From contig NC_014145.1 of NCBI RefSeq assembly GCF_000253115.1, forward strand, positions 434,001 to 498,000: a stretch of 64,000 nucleotides of DNA, in the 5' to 3' direction. Position 1 is the stretch's first letter, and each line of letters begins with the position of its first letter. The stretch is from Thiomonas arsenitoxydans. GTDB lineage: Bacteria > Pseudomonadota > Gammaproteobacteria > Burkholderiales > Burkholderiaceae_C. The notes under the pieces are model-generated. The model ran no database searches. It was not told where the DNA came from and worked only from the letters and a program-made list of their open reading frames with translations. The position numbers and the translations under genes were made by a program. Shown here one piece after another: positions 29,301-37,926 of the stretch.

Positions 29301-30827
29301 GTGATAGACGTGGCAACACTGAGTGTTATCAGACGCTGTGCCCTGCGCGAGCAGATGTCCATCCGCGAGATCTCCCGCCGCACCGGCCTTTCTCGCAACA
29401 CCATCCGCAAGTACCTGCGCGCAGGCGAGTCCGAACCGCACTACGCCAAGCGGGTTAGCCCCAGCAAGCTCGATCCTTTCGCTGGCAAACTCGCTGGCTG
29501 GCTCAAGGCCGAGGCTGGCCGATCACGCAAGCAGCGGCGCACCGTCAAGCAGATGCACGCGGATCTACAGACCCTGGGCTACCCGGGCTCCTACAACCGC
29601 GTCGCGGCCTTCGTCCGGCTTTGGCACGAGGAGCGCCTGGTGGCCCAGCAGACTACGGGCCGTGGCACCTTCGTGCCCCTGACCTTCGGCCCAGGTGAGG
29701 CCTTTCAGTTTGACTGGAGTGAGGACTGGGCGGTTATTGCCGGAGTGCGCACCAAGCTGCAGGTGGCGCACTTCAAGCTCAGCCACAGCCGGGCGTTCTA
29801 CCTGCGCGCCTATCTGCTGCAGACCCACGAGATGCTGTTTGACGCGCACAACCACGCCTTTGCGGTGTTCGGTGGCGTGCCGCGCCGGGGTATCTATGAC
29901 AACATGCGCACCGCTGTGGATCGGGTTCGCAGGGGTAAGGAACGTGATGTCAACGCACGCTTTGCGGCCATGGCCAGCCACTTCTTGTTCGAGGCCGAGT
30001 TCTGCAACCCCGCCTCCGGCTGGGAGAAGGGCCAGGTGGAGAAGAATGTGTGTGATGCGCGCCACCGGCTGTGGCAAGTCGTGCCGGCCTTCCCGGCCCT
30101 CGACGATCTCAACGTCTGGCTGGAACAACGCTGCCAGGCGCTATGGCGCGAGATTGCGCATGGCAAGCTGCCGGGTACCGTAGCTCACGTCTGGGCCCAG
30201 GAGCGGGCCGCCTTGATGCCGGTGCCACGGCCCTTCGATGGCTTTGTGGAACACACCAAGCGGGTCTCGCCCACCTGCCTGATCCACTTCGAGCGCAACC
30301 GCTACAGCGTGCCAGCGCCGTAGGCCAATCGGCCTGTGAGCCTGCGGGTCTACGCGGATCGCCTGGTTGTCGCGGCCGAGGGCCAGATCGTCTGTGAGCA
30401 TCAGCGCCTGATCGAGCGCAACCACCATGGCGCTGGCCAGACCGTCTACGACTGGCGCCACTACCTGGCGGTGCTGCAGCGCAAGCCCGGGGCCCTGCGC
30501 AACGGTGCTCCGTTCCTGGAGCTGCCTGGAGCCTTCAAGCGACTGCAGGCTGCACTCGTGAAACAGCCGGGTGGAGATAGGGAGATGGTGGAGGTTATGG
30601 CGCTGGTGCTGCACCACGACGAGCAGGCTGTGCTGGCGGCGGTGGAACTGGCCTTGGAGGCCGGAGCCGCCAGCAAGACCCACATCCTGAATGTCTTGCA
30701 CCGCTTGCTCGATGGCAAGCCGGCCCCGGCGCCTGTCACCTCTCCCCAGGCACTCAAGCTGTCTGTGGAACCCCAGGCCAACGTGCTTCGCTATGACCAA
30801 CTGAGGGAGGTCCGCTATGCGTCATGA
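29301..30827 (+). pseudogene. istA: IS21 transposase IstA, interrupted by an in-frame amber codon
   Basis: The frame starts at GTG 29301 (AGGAGA upstream), reads the N-terminal helix-turn-helix (REQMSIREISRRTGLSRNTIRKYL) and the rve catalytic domain (AFQFDWSEDWAVI, YDNMRTAVD, EKGQVEKNV). It stops at TAG 30321-30323 after YSVPAP. The same frame continues without another stop as ANRPVSLRVYADRLVVAAEG and on to 30827. Reading through gives about 508 residues, the usual IstA size. The single stop therefore cuts off the C-terminal third. Confidence 0.85.
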
Positions 30828-31620
30828 CCCTGCCATCGCTTCCATCGTGATCATGCTGCGCGAGCTCAAGATGCACGGCATGGCCCAGGCGGTCACTGAA
30901 CTGGCCGAGCAAGGTGCTCCCGCTTTCGAGGCAGCCCAGCCGATCCTGTCGCAGTTACTCAAAGCGGAGACCGCCGAGCGAGAAGTGCGCTCGGTGGCCT
31001 ACCAGTTGAAGGGGGCAAGATTCCCGGCGTATCGGGACCTGGCAGGCTTTGACTTCTCGCACAGCGAAGTGAACGAAGCCCTGGTGCGCCAGTTGCATCG
31101 GTGCGCGTTCCTGGAGGATGCCAACAACGTGGTCCTCGTGGGCGGGCCCGGCACTGGCAAGACCCACATTGCCACAGCCCTCGGTGTGCAGGCCATTGAG
31201 CACCATCACCGCAGGGTTCGGTTCTTGTCCACGGTGGAGCTGGTCAATGCATTGGAGCAGGAGAAGGCCAACGGCAAGTCCGGACAGTTGGCCCACCGGC
31301 TGGCCTATGCCGATCTGGTGATTCTCGATGAGCTGGGTTACCTGCCGTTCAGCGCTTCAGGCGGTGCCTTGCTGTTTCACCTGCTGTCCAAGCTGTACGA
31401 GCGCACCAGTGTCGTGATCACCACCAACCTGAGCTTCAGCGAATGGGCCGGCGTGTTCGGGGATGCCAAAATGACCACGGCACTGCTAGACCGGCTCACG
31501 CATCACTGCCATATTCTGGAAACCGGTAACGACAGCTTCCGGTTCAAAAACAGCTCTGCACAGCAACCCCCACAGACGACCAAGAAGGAGAAGATACCCA
31601 AGAACTTATCCACAACGTGA
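30817..31620 (+). CDS. istB: IS21 helper ATPase IstB
   Basis: 267 residues of the AAA+ DnaC/IstB family. Walker A is [11 protein letters not shown] near residue 112 and Walker B is [14 protein letters not shown]. It loads the IstA transposase on target DNA and stimulates strand transfer. The ATG overlaps the istA end by 11 bases. The gene is intact although its partner carries an amber codon. Confidence 0.93.
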   Translation: MRHDPAIASIVIMLRELKMHGMAQAVTELAEQGAPAFEAAQPILSQLLKAETAEREVRSVAYQLKGARFPAYRDLAGFDFSHSEVNEALVRQLHRCAFLEDANNVVLVGGPGTGKTHIATALGVQAIEHHHRRVRFLSTVELVNALEQEKANGKSGQLAHRLAYADLVILDELGYLPFSASGGALLFHLLSKLYERTSVVITTNLSFSEWAGVFGDAKMTTALLDRLTHHCHILETGNDSFRFKNSSAQQPPQTTKKEKIPKNLSTT

Positions 31621-31693
31621 GCTTCAAGTTCACAAACAAGGGTGGGTCAGATCGAGATGAAAATAGTGGGTCAGGTTTGCATGGAAATCAACA

Positions 31694-32196
31694 CCTACGT
31701 CGCAGCCTGTGGGGGCGGCATCGTGCGTGACCTCTGTCTGGGCTTCGTGCCACCGGCGGGAATTTCACAGTGGCGCTACGCAGCCCTGGCGATCCTTGCT
31801 GCCGCCATGTCAATATGGTCGCAGACGCTGATCCAGCGTCTGCGGCACCCGGTGATCTTCTTCGACGCCCTCGGGCTTGGGTTTTTCGCCGTTGCGGGCG
31901 CCCACAAGGCCATGGTGATGACCCACAATGTGGAAGTCTCCATCGTGCTTGGCGTCGTCACGGCAGTCGGCGGCGGCGTCATGCGTGACGTGCTGCTCAA
32001 TCGCGTTCCAGTCATCCTGCAGCGGGAAATCTACGCACTGGCGGCACTCATTGGCGCTTGCGTGCAGGTGCTCGGGCAGGTGCGCGGATGGAACGTGATG
32101 CTCACCCCCTGGTTGGGCGCGGGCAGTTGCGCGCTGATCCGCTTTCTGTCGCTGCGGCGCCGATGGAGTCTGCCTGTTTACGGCAAATCGCCATGA
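31694..32196 (+). pseudogene. TRIC/UPF0126 membrane channel gene, cut at both ends by insertion sequences
   Basis: The sequence encodes the C-terminal two thirds of a trimeric intracellular cation channel family protein. CGGGIVRDLCLGFVPPA and GGGVMRDVLLNRVP are the two repeated Gly-Gly-Gly motifs with Arg-Asp. About five membrane helices remain. The first roughly 50 residues were replaced by the right end of IS21 (up to 31693). The TGA that closes the frame (32194-32196) is the first codon of the IS3 copy B terminus, so the original C-terminus may also be lost. Confidence 0.75.
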
Positions 32197-33500
32197 ACTT
32201 GCCCCCGAAAAATGTACTCCATAGCTGAGGCTGAAAATGTATCCATGGAGCACGAAAGATGAGCAAGACAGATCAAGGGCAGCACCGAGCGCGGTACACA
32301 CTGGAGTTCAAGCTGGAGGCCGTTCGGCTGGTCAAGGCCGGGCAGGAAGCGTCGGTGACGGCGCGCGTGCTGGGTCTACCGAAGCAGACGCTGAGCAACT
32401 GGGTTCGGCTGGCCGAGAAGGGGGCGCTGCAGGGCGTCGGCGAACGACCGGTGAGCGCCGAGCAGATGGAGCTGGCACGATTGCGTGCCGAGCTGGCGCG
32501 CGTGAAGATGGAGCGCGACATCCTAAAAAAAAGCGACGGCGTACTTTGCAAAGGAATCGCTGTGAAGTACGCCTGGATCGGCAAGAACAAGGCGGCGTGG
32601 CCCGTCACCGTGATGTGCGATGTGTTGGGCGTGAGCCCCAGCGGCTACTTCGCTCATCAGCGTCGGCGGCGCAGCGCGCAGCCCTGTCCGCCTCGCGGTA
32701 CGCGGCTCAGCAACGAGGCTCTGCTGGCTCACATCCGAGCCATCCACGCCCAAGTCAAAGGCGAATACGGCTGGCCAAGAGTGTGGAAGAAATTGTTGGT
32801 GCGTGGTCTTCGCGTCGGCAAACACCGCATGCAGCGATTGATGCACACGCACGGCATCAAGGCGCGTAGCAAGAGGAAATTCGTGGTGACGACGGATAGC
32901 AAACACGATCTGCCGATCGCTGAGAACTTGCTGGCGCGCGACTTCACCCCGGTGGCGCCCGACCGGGTCTGGAGCAGCGACATCACCTACATCGCCACCG
33001 GCGAAGGCTGGCTGTATCTGGTTGCGGTGCTTGACCTGTTCAGTCGCCAAGTGGTGGGCTGGAGCATGCAGCCGCACATGCAGGCCAGTCTGGTGACGGA
33101 TGCGCTGCGCATGGCGTGGTTCAGGCGTCAGCCCGCGCCGGGCCTGATCTTCCACTCGGACCGCGGCAGCCAATACTGCAGCCACGCGTTCCAGGATGCG
33201 CTGGCCAGCTACGGCATGCTGTCGTTGATGAGTCGCAAGGGCAACTGCTGGGATCATGCGCCGACCGAGAGCCTGTGGGGCAGCCTGAAGGTGGGGCGCC
33301 TCTATGGCAGGACATTCGCCACCCGGCGCCAGGCGATGGATGAGGTGATCGACTGGTTGACGTTCTATAACCATCGCCGACTTCACTCCACGCTGGGCTA
33401 CATCAGCCCGATGAGGTTCGAAGCAAACTGGCACGCGGGCCAGTCAAAACAAGCCGCGTAACAAGGTGGCTATGGACTACGTCCAACAGGGGCAAGGTCA
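32194..33500 (+). mobile_element. IS3-family insertion sequence (copy B)
   Basis: 1307 bp. The left end TGAACTTGCCCC continues, after eight unlike bases, with GTACTCCATAGC. The right end complement reads TGACCTTGCCCC, then GTAGTCCATAGC at the same spacing: an imperfect inverted repeat of about 32 bases. It holds one long transposase frame. Left neighbour bases (GCCA) and right neighbour bases (GGTC) show no duplication. It differs in sequence from copy A and is a separate element. Confidence 0.85.
32259..33461 (+). CDS. IS3-family transposase, OrfA-OrfB naturally fused (copy B)
   Basis: 400 residues in one frame. Residues 1-90 are OrfA (helix-turn-helix, then EQMELARLRAELARVKMERDI). The rest is OrfB with an HTH_21 region and the rve core. 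The catalytic triad is D241 (SSDITYI), D301 (FHSDRGSQY) and E337 (PTESLWG), giving D-59-D-35-E spacing. At the junction an eight-A run (32525-32532) replaces the seven A's seen in copy A. The extra A puts OrfB in frame without ribosomal slippage, so full-length transposase should be made constitutively. Confidence 0.88.
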   Translation: MSKTDQGQHRARYTLEFKLEAVRLVKAGQEASVTARVLGLPKQTLSNWVRLAEKGALQGVGERPVSAEQMELARLRAELARVKMERDILKKSDGVLCKGIAVKYAWIGKNKAAWPVTVMCDVLGVSPSGYFAHQRRRRSAQPCPPRGTRLSNEALLAHIRAIHAQVKGEYGWPRVWKKLLVRGLRVGKHRMQRLMHTHGIKARSKRKFVVTTDSKHDLPIAENLLARDFTPVAPDRVWSSDITYIATGEGWLYLVAVLDLFSRQVVGWSMQPHMQASLVTDALRMAWFRRQPAPGLIFHSDRGSQYCSHAFQDALASYGMLSLMSRKGNCWDHAPTESLWGSLKVGRLYGRTFATRRQAMDEVIDWLTFYNHRRLHSTLGYISPMRFEANWHAGQSKQAA

Positions 33501-33562
33501 GGTCGGCTTGACCATCCGCCAGCTTGGCTATCCGACGAAAAACTCGATCTGTGAGCGCCGAG
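33501..33562 (+). pseudogene. Short remnant of another IS3-like OrfA
   Basis: Directly after the right end of copy B the plus strand reads GLTIRQLGYPTKNS before drifting to a stop. This matches the helix-turn-helix start of IS3/IS150-type OrfA proteins (TIRxLGYPTKN). Only about 14 recognisable codons remain. The rest up to the thiolase gene holds nothing that I can assign. Confidence 0.4.
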
Positions 33563-33616
33563 GCAATTTTTGAGCCACCGGCTCAATTTTCGGTTGGCGC
33601 AAACATGCACACGTCA

Positions 33617-34819
33617 TCAGACCCGTTCGATCACCACCGCGATGCCCTGCCCGACGCCCACGCACATGGTCGCGAGGGCGTAGCGGCCGCCGATGCGGTG
33701 CAGTTGATACATCGCCGTCATCACCAGTCGCGCGCCGCTGGCGCCGAGCGGGTGGCCGAGGGCGATGGCGCCTCCGTTGGGGTTGACGCGGGGATCCTCG
33801 TCGGCGATGCCCAGATCGCGCAGCACGGCCAGGCCCTGCGCAGCGAAGGCCTCGTTGAGTTCGATGACGTCCATGTCCTCCACGCGCAGGCCGGCGCGGG
33901 CGAGTGCCTTGCGGCTGGCGGGGGCGGGCCCCATGCCCATGATGCGCGGTGGCACCCCGGCCGTGGCCATCGCCACCACCCGGGCTTTCGGGGCCAGACC
34001 GTGGCGCCGTGCCGCCTCTTCGGTGGCCAGCAGCAGTGCGCAGGCACCATCGTTCACGCCGCTCGCGTTGCCGGCCGTGATAGTGCCGTCCGGGCGCACC
34101 ACCCCGCGCAGTTTGGCGAGAGCATCCAGGCTGGTTTCGCGCGGGTGTTCGTCGGTGTCGAAAATCTCCGGGTCGCCGCGCTTGCGCGGAATCTCGACCG
34201 GCACGATCTCTTCGGCCAGCCGGCCTGCGGCCTGGGCAGCGGCGGTCTTCTGTTGCGATCGTAGAGCCATGCGGTCCTGATCTTCGCGGGAAATGCCGAA
34301 TTCCTGTGCCACGTTCTCCGCGGTTTCGGGCATGGAATCCACGCCATACTGCTGGCGCATCAGCGGGTTGACGAAGCGCCAGCCGATGGTGGTGTCGTAA
34401 ACCGCGTTGGCGCGGCTGAAGGCGGCTTCCGCCTTGGGCATCACGAAGGGCGCTCGGCTCATACTCTCCATCCCGCCTGCGATGAGCAGATCCGCTTCGC
34501 CGGCGCGAAGGGCACGGGCGGCGGTGCCGACGGCGTCCATGCCGGAGCCGCACAGCCGGTTGATGGTCGTGCCGGGCACGCTGACCGGCAGGCCGGCAAG
34601 CAGGGCGCTCATGCGCGCGACGTTGCGGTTGTCCTCGCCCGCCTGGTTAGCACAGCCGTAGAACACGTCGTCCACCGCCTCCCAGTCGATGCAGGCGTGG
34701 CGCTGCATGAGCGCGCGGATCGGCACAGCGCCGAGGTCGTCGGCGCGGACGGAGGACAGGGCGCCGCCATAGCGGCCGAATGGCGTGCGCAGGGCGTCGC
34801 AGATGAAGGCGTCAGACAT
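33617..34819 (-). CDS. pcaF: 3-oxoadipyl-CoA thiolase
   Basis: 400 residues of the thiolase fold. The nucleophile is Cys90 in INRLCGSGMDAV. The active-site His lies in GGAIALGHPLGASGAR, and the second Cys in ATMCVGVGQGIAVV. The N-terminus AFICDALRTPFGRYGGALS is typical of the PcaF/PaaJ branch. It splits 3-oxoadipyl-CoA with CoA into succinyl-CoA and acetyl-CoA, the last step of the benzoyl-CoA epoxide route. It is the last gene of the minus-strand box operon and overlaps the preceding crotonase by 8 bases. paaJ would be an equal name; the context supports the reaction. Confidence 0.88.
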   Translation of the reverse strand: MSDAFICDALRTPFGRYGGALSSVRADDLGAVPIRALMQRHACIDWEAVDDVFYGCANQAGEDNRNVARMSALLAGLPVSVPGTTINRLCGSGMDAVGTAARALRAGEADLLIAGGMESMSRAPFVMPKAEAAFSRANAVYDTTIGWRFVNPLMRQQYGVDSMPETAENVAQEFGISREDQDRMALRSQQKTAAAQAAGRLAEEIVPVEIPRKRGDPEIFDTDEHPRETSLDALAKLRGVVRPDGTITAGNASGVNDGACALLLATEEAARRHGLAPKARVVAMATAGVPPRIMGMGPAPASRKALARAGLRVEDMDVIELNEAFAAQGLAVLRDLGIADEDPRVNPNGGAIALGHPLGASGARLVMTAMYQLHRIGGRYALATMCVGVGQGIAVVIERV

Positions 34820-35630
34820 GATGGGAACCGGTCACGGAAGGAAACTGGGGTACGCGACAGCTCTGCACGGCGGCGACGCATTCAGGCGCCGCCGCCCCGG
34901 CAAAACCGAGGATTTCCGACGCCAGGGGGTGTTCGAACATCGGCCACGCCATGCGTAGCCAGTCATTGAGGCTGCGCATGGTGAAGGTCAGCGCGGTGGC
35001 GCTGCCCCTAGCGAGTCGGCCGGCGATGTCGCGGGCGGTCTGCGGCAAGGCGTCGTCTTCGGCAACCAGGCTGACCAGGCCGATGCGCTCGGCCTTGGTG
35101 CCGTCGGTAGCATCGCACAGCAGCAGGTGCATCTTGGCCTTGGCCATGTCGCACAACAGCGGCCAGATGCGCGCGGCATGGTCGCCCGCGGCGACGCCGA
35201 TCTTGGTGTGGCCGTCGATGATCTTGGCCTTGCGTCCGGCGATGGAAATGTCCGCCAGCAGCGCCCTCGCCGCGCCCGCGCCGACGGCCGCACCTTTGAT
35301 CGCCGAGATGATCGGCAGGTCGCAATCGATCATGCCCTGCACGATGGCGCGGGCCTCGCGCATGATGCGCAGCCGCGTCTGCTCGCTGCCGAGCATGCCG
35401 TCCACCACGTCCGGCGAGCCGTCGGCGCAGCAGCCCTTGCCTTCGCTGCGCACGAGAACGCAGCGCACGTTGCCGCCGGCCGCCAACTGTGTCCAGACGG
35501 TGCCGAGCGCTGCATGGCCGTCCGCGTCGGTGGCTGGCATGCCGCCGGCCAGGCCAAAGACCAGTTCGGCGATGCCGTCGTCGCCGATGTCCACCCGCAG
35601 GTCGCAGGCGAGGTTGATCCGTTCGCTCAT
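34812..35630 (-). CDS. Enoyl-CoA hydratase/isomerase family protein (box cluster)
   Basis: 272 residues of the crotonase fold. The oxyanion-hole segment is GAAVGAGAARALLADISIAG. Both usual catalytic glutamates are absent: the first position lies in GAGAAR and the second block reads DGHTKIGVAAGDHAARIW. This marks a distinct subfamily also seen in other aromatic-CoA clusters. It probably acts on the C6 dicarboxylic CoA intermediates after BoxD, as hydratase or isomerase of dehydroadipyl-CoA. Its start overlaps the 3-hydroxyacyl-CoA dehydrogenase stop as ATGA, so both are translationally coupled. Confidence 0.78.
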   Translation of the reverse strand: MSERINLACDLRVDIGDDGIAELVFGLAGGMPATDADGHAALGTVWTQLAAGGNVRCVLVRSEGKGCCADGSPDVVDGMLGSEQTRLRIMREARAIVQGMIDCDLPIISAIKGAAVGAGAARALLADISIAGRKAKIIDGHTKIGVAAGDHAARIWPLLCDMAKAKMHLLLCDATDGTKAERIGLVSLVAEDDALPQTARDIAGRLARGSATALTFTMRSLNDWLRMAWPMFEHPLASEILGFAGAAAPECVAAVQSCRVPQFPSVTGSHHV

Positions 35631-37135
35631 GCGGCCTCCAGGTCGGCGCGTTCGCGCAGCCACGGGCTGACGCGGTAGCGTTCGCCGCGTTCGGCCGCGT
35701 CCAGGTTGTCGAGCAGCCGCGCCACGTTGGTAGCGCTCCAGCCGGTCAGCCAGGTGAACGGCCCGGCGGGGTAATTCATCCCGAGGCGCATCGCGGCGTC
35801 GGCATCGTCAGCGGTGCACACGCCCTGCTGCACGGCGTCTGCGGCCTCGTTGATCAGCATGGCAATGGTGCGGGCGACGACCAGCCCAGGCGCATCGGCC
35901 ACGCGCTGCGGGTTGAAGCCGAGGGCGCGCAGCCATTGGGGAGCTGCGTCGATCCAGGCGGCGTCGGCGCGGGCGGAAGGCGCCCAGGCGAGGGCCGCAC
36001 CGGGCGCGTCGGACAGCGGCAGGTCAAACACGGCCACAGCGCCGCCGAGGGCGGTGGCGCGCCGGCCGTCGGTGAGGCGTAGCTGCGCGTTGCCGATGCA
36101 CAGGCCGGTCCAGTCGCAGGTGGCATCGCACGTGGGTGCCGAGCCGTGTGCTTTAAGGGCGGCGGCCAGGCGGTCGGCCAGCGGGCCGCTGCCGCAAACC
36201 TGCGCGGTGCCGGCTGGCGGCGTGCCCGGTGCGAATTCAGCTACGCGGGGTATTTCCGCGCCCTCGGTGTAGTCGTAGAAGCCGCGTCCGGCCTTGCGAC
36301 CGAGCAGACCGCCGTCCATCAATTCGCCTTGCAGCAGCGAGGGCACGAAGCGCTTATCCTGGAAGTTCGCGGCGTACACAGCGCTGGTCACGGCGAAGTT
36401 GGTATCGTGGCCGATCAGGTCCATCAGCTCGCACGGTCCCATGCGAAAACCGGCGCCGCGCAGGCAGGCGTCGAGCACATGCGGTTCGGCGGCCTGCACC
36501 TGCAGCAGCGCGAGCGTCTCGGCATAGAAGGGGCGGGCGATGCGATTGACGATGAATCCGGGCGTGGAACGGGCATGCACGGCGGTCTTGCCCCAGCGCC
36601 GCGCGAGGGCGAACACGGCGTCGGCCACGGGCCGGGCGGTGCGCAGCCCCGATACCACTTCCACCAGCTTCATCAGCGGCACGGGGTTGAAGAAGTGCAT
36701 GCCCACCAGCCGTTCGGGACGGCGCATGTCGCGGCCGAGCGCGGTGATGGACAGCGAGGAGGTGTTGGTGGCGAGCACGCAGTCGTCGGCCATGACGGCC
36801 TCCAGCTCGGCGAGCACCGCGCGCTTGACGTCCAGGTTCTCGACGATGGCTTCGACCACCAGCCCGGCGTCGGCCGCGTTCTGCAGGCTGGCGACGGGCG
36901 CCATGCGCGCCAGCGCCGCCTTGGCCTGCTCGGCGGAGAGCTTGCCCTTGCGTTCGAGCATGGCGAAGGTCTCGCCCAGCCTGGCATACGCCTGCTCGGC
37001 GGCACCGGGACGGGTGTCGAACAGGGCCACATGCTGGCCGGCCTGTGCGGCGACCTGGGCGATGCCGCTGCCCATGATGCCGGCGCCGACCACCAGCACG
37101 CGCGCCTGGCTCAGGCCATTCGCGGACATGCTCAT
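35627..37135 (-). CDS. paaH: 3-hydroxyacyl-CoA dehydrogenase (PaaH type)
   Basis: 502 residues. An N-terminal Rossmann domain with VLVVGAGIMGSGIAQVAAQAG binds NAD. NTSSLSITALG and MHFFNPVPLMKLVEVV contain the catalytic Ser/His/Asn set. The C-terminal dehydrogenase domain is duplicated, as in PaaH/PaaC. It oxidises 3-hydroxyadipyl-CoA to 3-oxoadipyl-CoA. Its start overlaps the upstream crotonase stop (ATGA), and its stop overlaps the downstream crotonase start. Confidence 0.88.
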   Translation of the reverse strand: MSMSANGLSQARVLVVGAGIMGSGIAQVAAQAGQHVALFDTRPGAAEQAYARLGETFAMLERKGKLSAEQAKAALARMAPVASLQNAADAGLVVEAIVENLDVKRAVLAELEAVMADDCVLATNTSSLSITALGRDMRRPERLVGMHFFNPVPLMKLVEVVSGLRTARPVADAVFALARRWGKTAVHARSTPGFIVNRIARPFYAETLALLQVQAAEPHVLDACLRGAGFRMGPCELMDLIGHDTNFAVTSAVYAANFQDKRFVPSLLQGELMDGGLLGRKAGRGFYDYTEGAEIPRVAEFAPGTPPAGTAQVCGSGPLADRLAAALKAHGSAPTCDATCDWTGLCIGNAQLRLTDGRRATALGGAVAVFDLPLSDAPGAALAWAPSARADAAWIDAAPQWLRALGFNPQRVADAPGLVVARTIAMLINEAADAVQQGVCTADDADAAMRLGMNYPAGPFTWLTGWSATNVARLLDNLDAAERGERYRVSPWLRERADLEAA

Positions 37136-37926
37136 CGCGCGCTCCAGCTGGCCGGTCGCTTGTCCAGAAACGCGGCGAAGCCTTCCTTGGCCTCGGCACC
37201 GCCGCGCACGCGGCTGATGGTCTGGGCGGTGAGTTCGCGCACGTCCTCTGTGATGGGGCCAACGTCCAGCGCGGCGAACAGGCGCTTAATTCCGGCATGG
37301 GCGCCAGGCGCGCCGTTGAGCAGATCGGTGACTTGGGCATCGATCGCAGCGTCGAGTTCCTCGGTCGGCACGACTTGGTGCAGCAGTCCGATGGTGCAGG
37401 CCTCGTCGGCGCGGATGCGCTGCGTGGTGAGCGCGAGGCGGCGCGCTTGTCGACGACCGACAGCGTTGATGAGGTAGGGGCCGATCACCGACGGCAGAAT
37501 GCCGAACTTGGCCTCGCTGACGGCGAAGCTCGCGTTGTCCGTGGCGACTGCGATGTCGCAGGCGGACACCAACCCCACGCCGCCGCCCAGCGCTGCGCCC
37601 TGCACGCGGGCGATGGTTGGCTTAGGGCAGCAGTCGATGCGCCATAGCATAGCGGCGAAGCGGCGCGCGTCCTGCAGGTTCCATTCCTGCGTGGCATTGC
37701 TGGCACGGCGCATCCATTCGAGGTCAGCGCCGGCGCTGAAATGCTTGCCGTCTCCGGCGAGGACGATCACCCGCACCACGGGGTCGTCTGCGAGCTGGGT
37801 GAACACCTGGTCAAGCTCGCCGATCATGGCTTCGTCGAAGGCGTTGAACACGGCGGGACGGGACATGACCACGCGCGCCACGCCACGGTCTCTGCGCTCG
37901 ACGCGGAGGGTTTGCAGATCGGCCAT
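37132..37926 (-). CDS. Enoyl-CoA hydratase/isomerase family protein, LiuC/PaaG-like
   Basis: 264 residues of the crotonase fold, with HFSAGADLEWMRRA and GGGVGLVSACDIAVA. The position of the first catalytic glutamate holds glycine (GGVGLVSACD); the second glutamate is kept (FAVSEAKFGILPSVIGPY). One glutamate is typical of delta3-delta2-enoyl-CoA isomerases and of methylglutaconyl-CoA hydratase-like proteins. In this operon it is a good candidate for moving the double bond of 3,4-dehydroadipyl-CoA. The TGATG overlap with boxA couples translation. Confidence 0.8.
   Translation of the reverse strand: MADLQTLRVERRDRGVARVVMSRPAVFNAFDEAMIGELDQVFTQLADDPVVRVIVLAGDGKHFSAGADLEWMRRASNATQEWNLQDARRFAAMLWRIDCCPKPTIARVQGAALGGGVGLVSACDIAVATDNASFAVSEAKFGILPSVIGPYLINAVGRRQARRLALTTQRIRADEACTIGLLHQVVPTEELDAAIDAQVTDLLNGAPGAHAGIKRLFAALDVGPITEDVRELTAQTISRVRGGAEAKEGFAAFLDKRPASWSAR

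Larger units (their letters stand above)
29193..31693 (+). mobile_element. IS21-family insertion sequence
   Basis: 2501 bp with inverted ends TGTTGATTTCCAT (29193-29205) and ATGGAAATCAACA (31681-31693). The similarity extends inward to about 29 bases. Each end has a second internal copy of the TTTCCATCnnnnnCTGACCCA unit, the multiple terminal repeats known for IS21. It encodes IstA and IstB. The bases outside (CCAGTG left, CCTACG right) do not match, so there is no target duplication. Confidence 0.9.
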
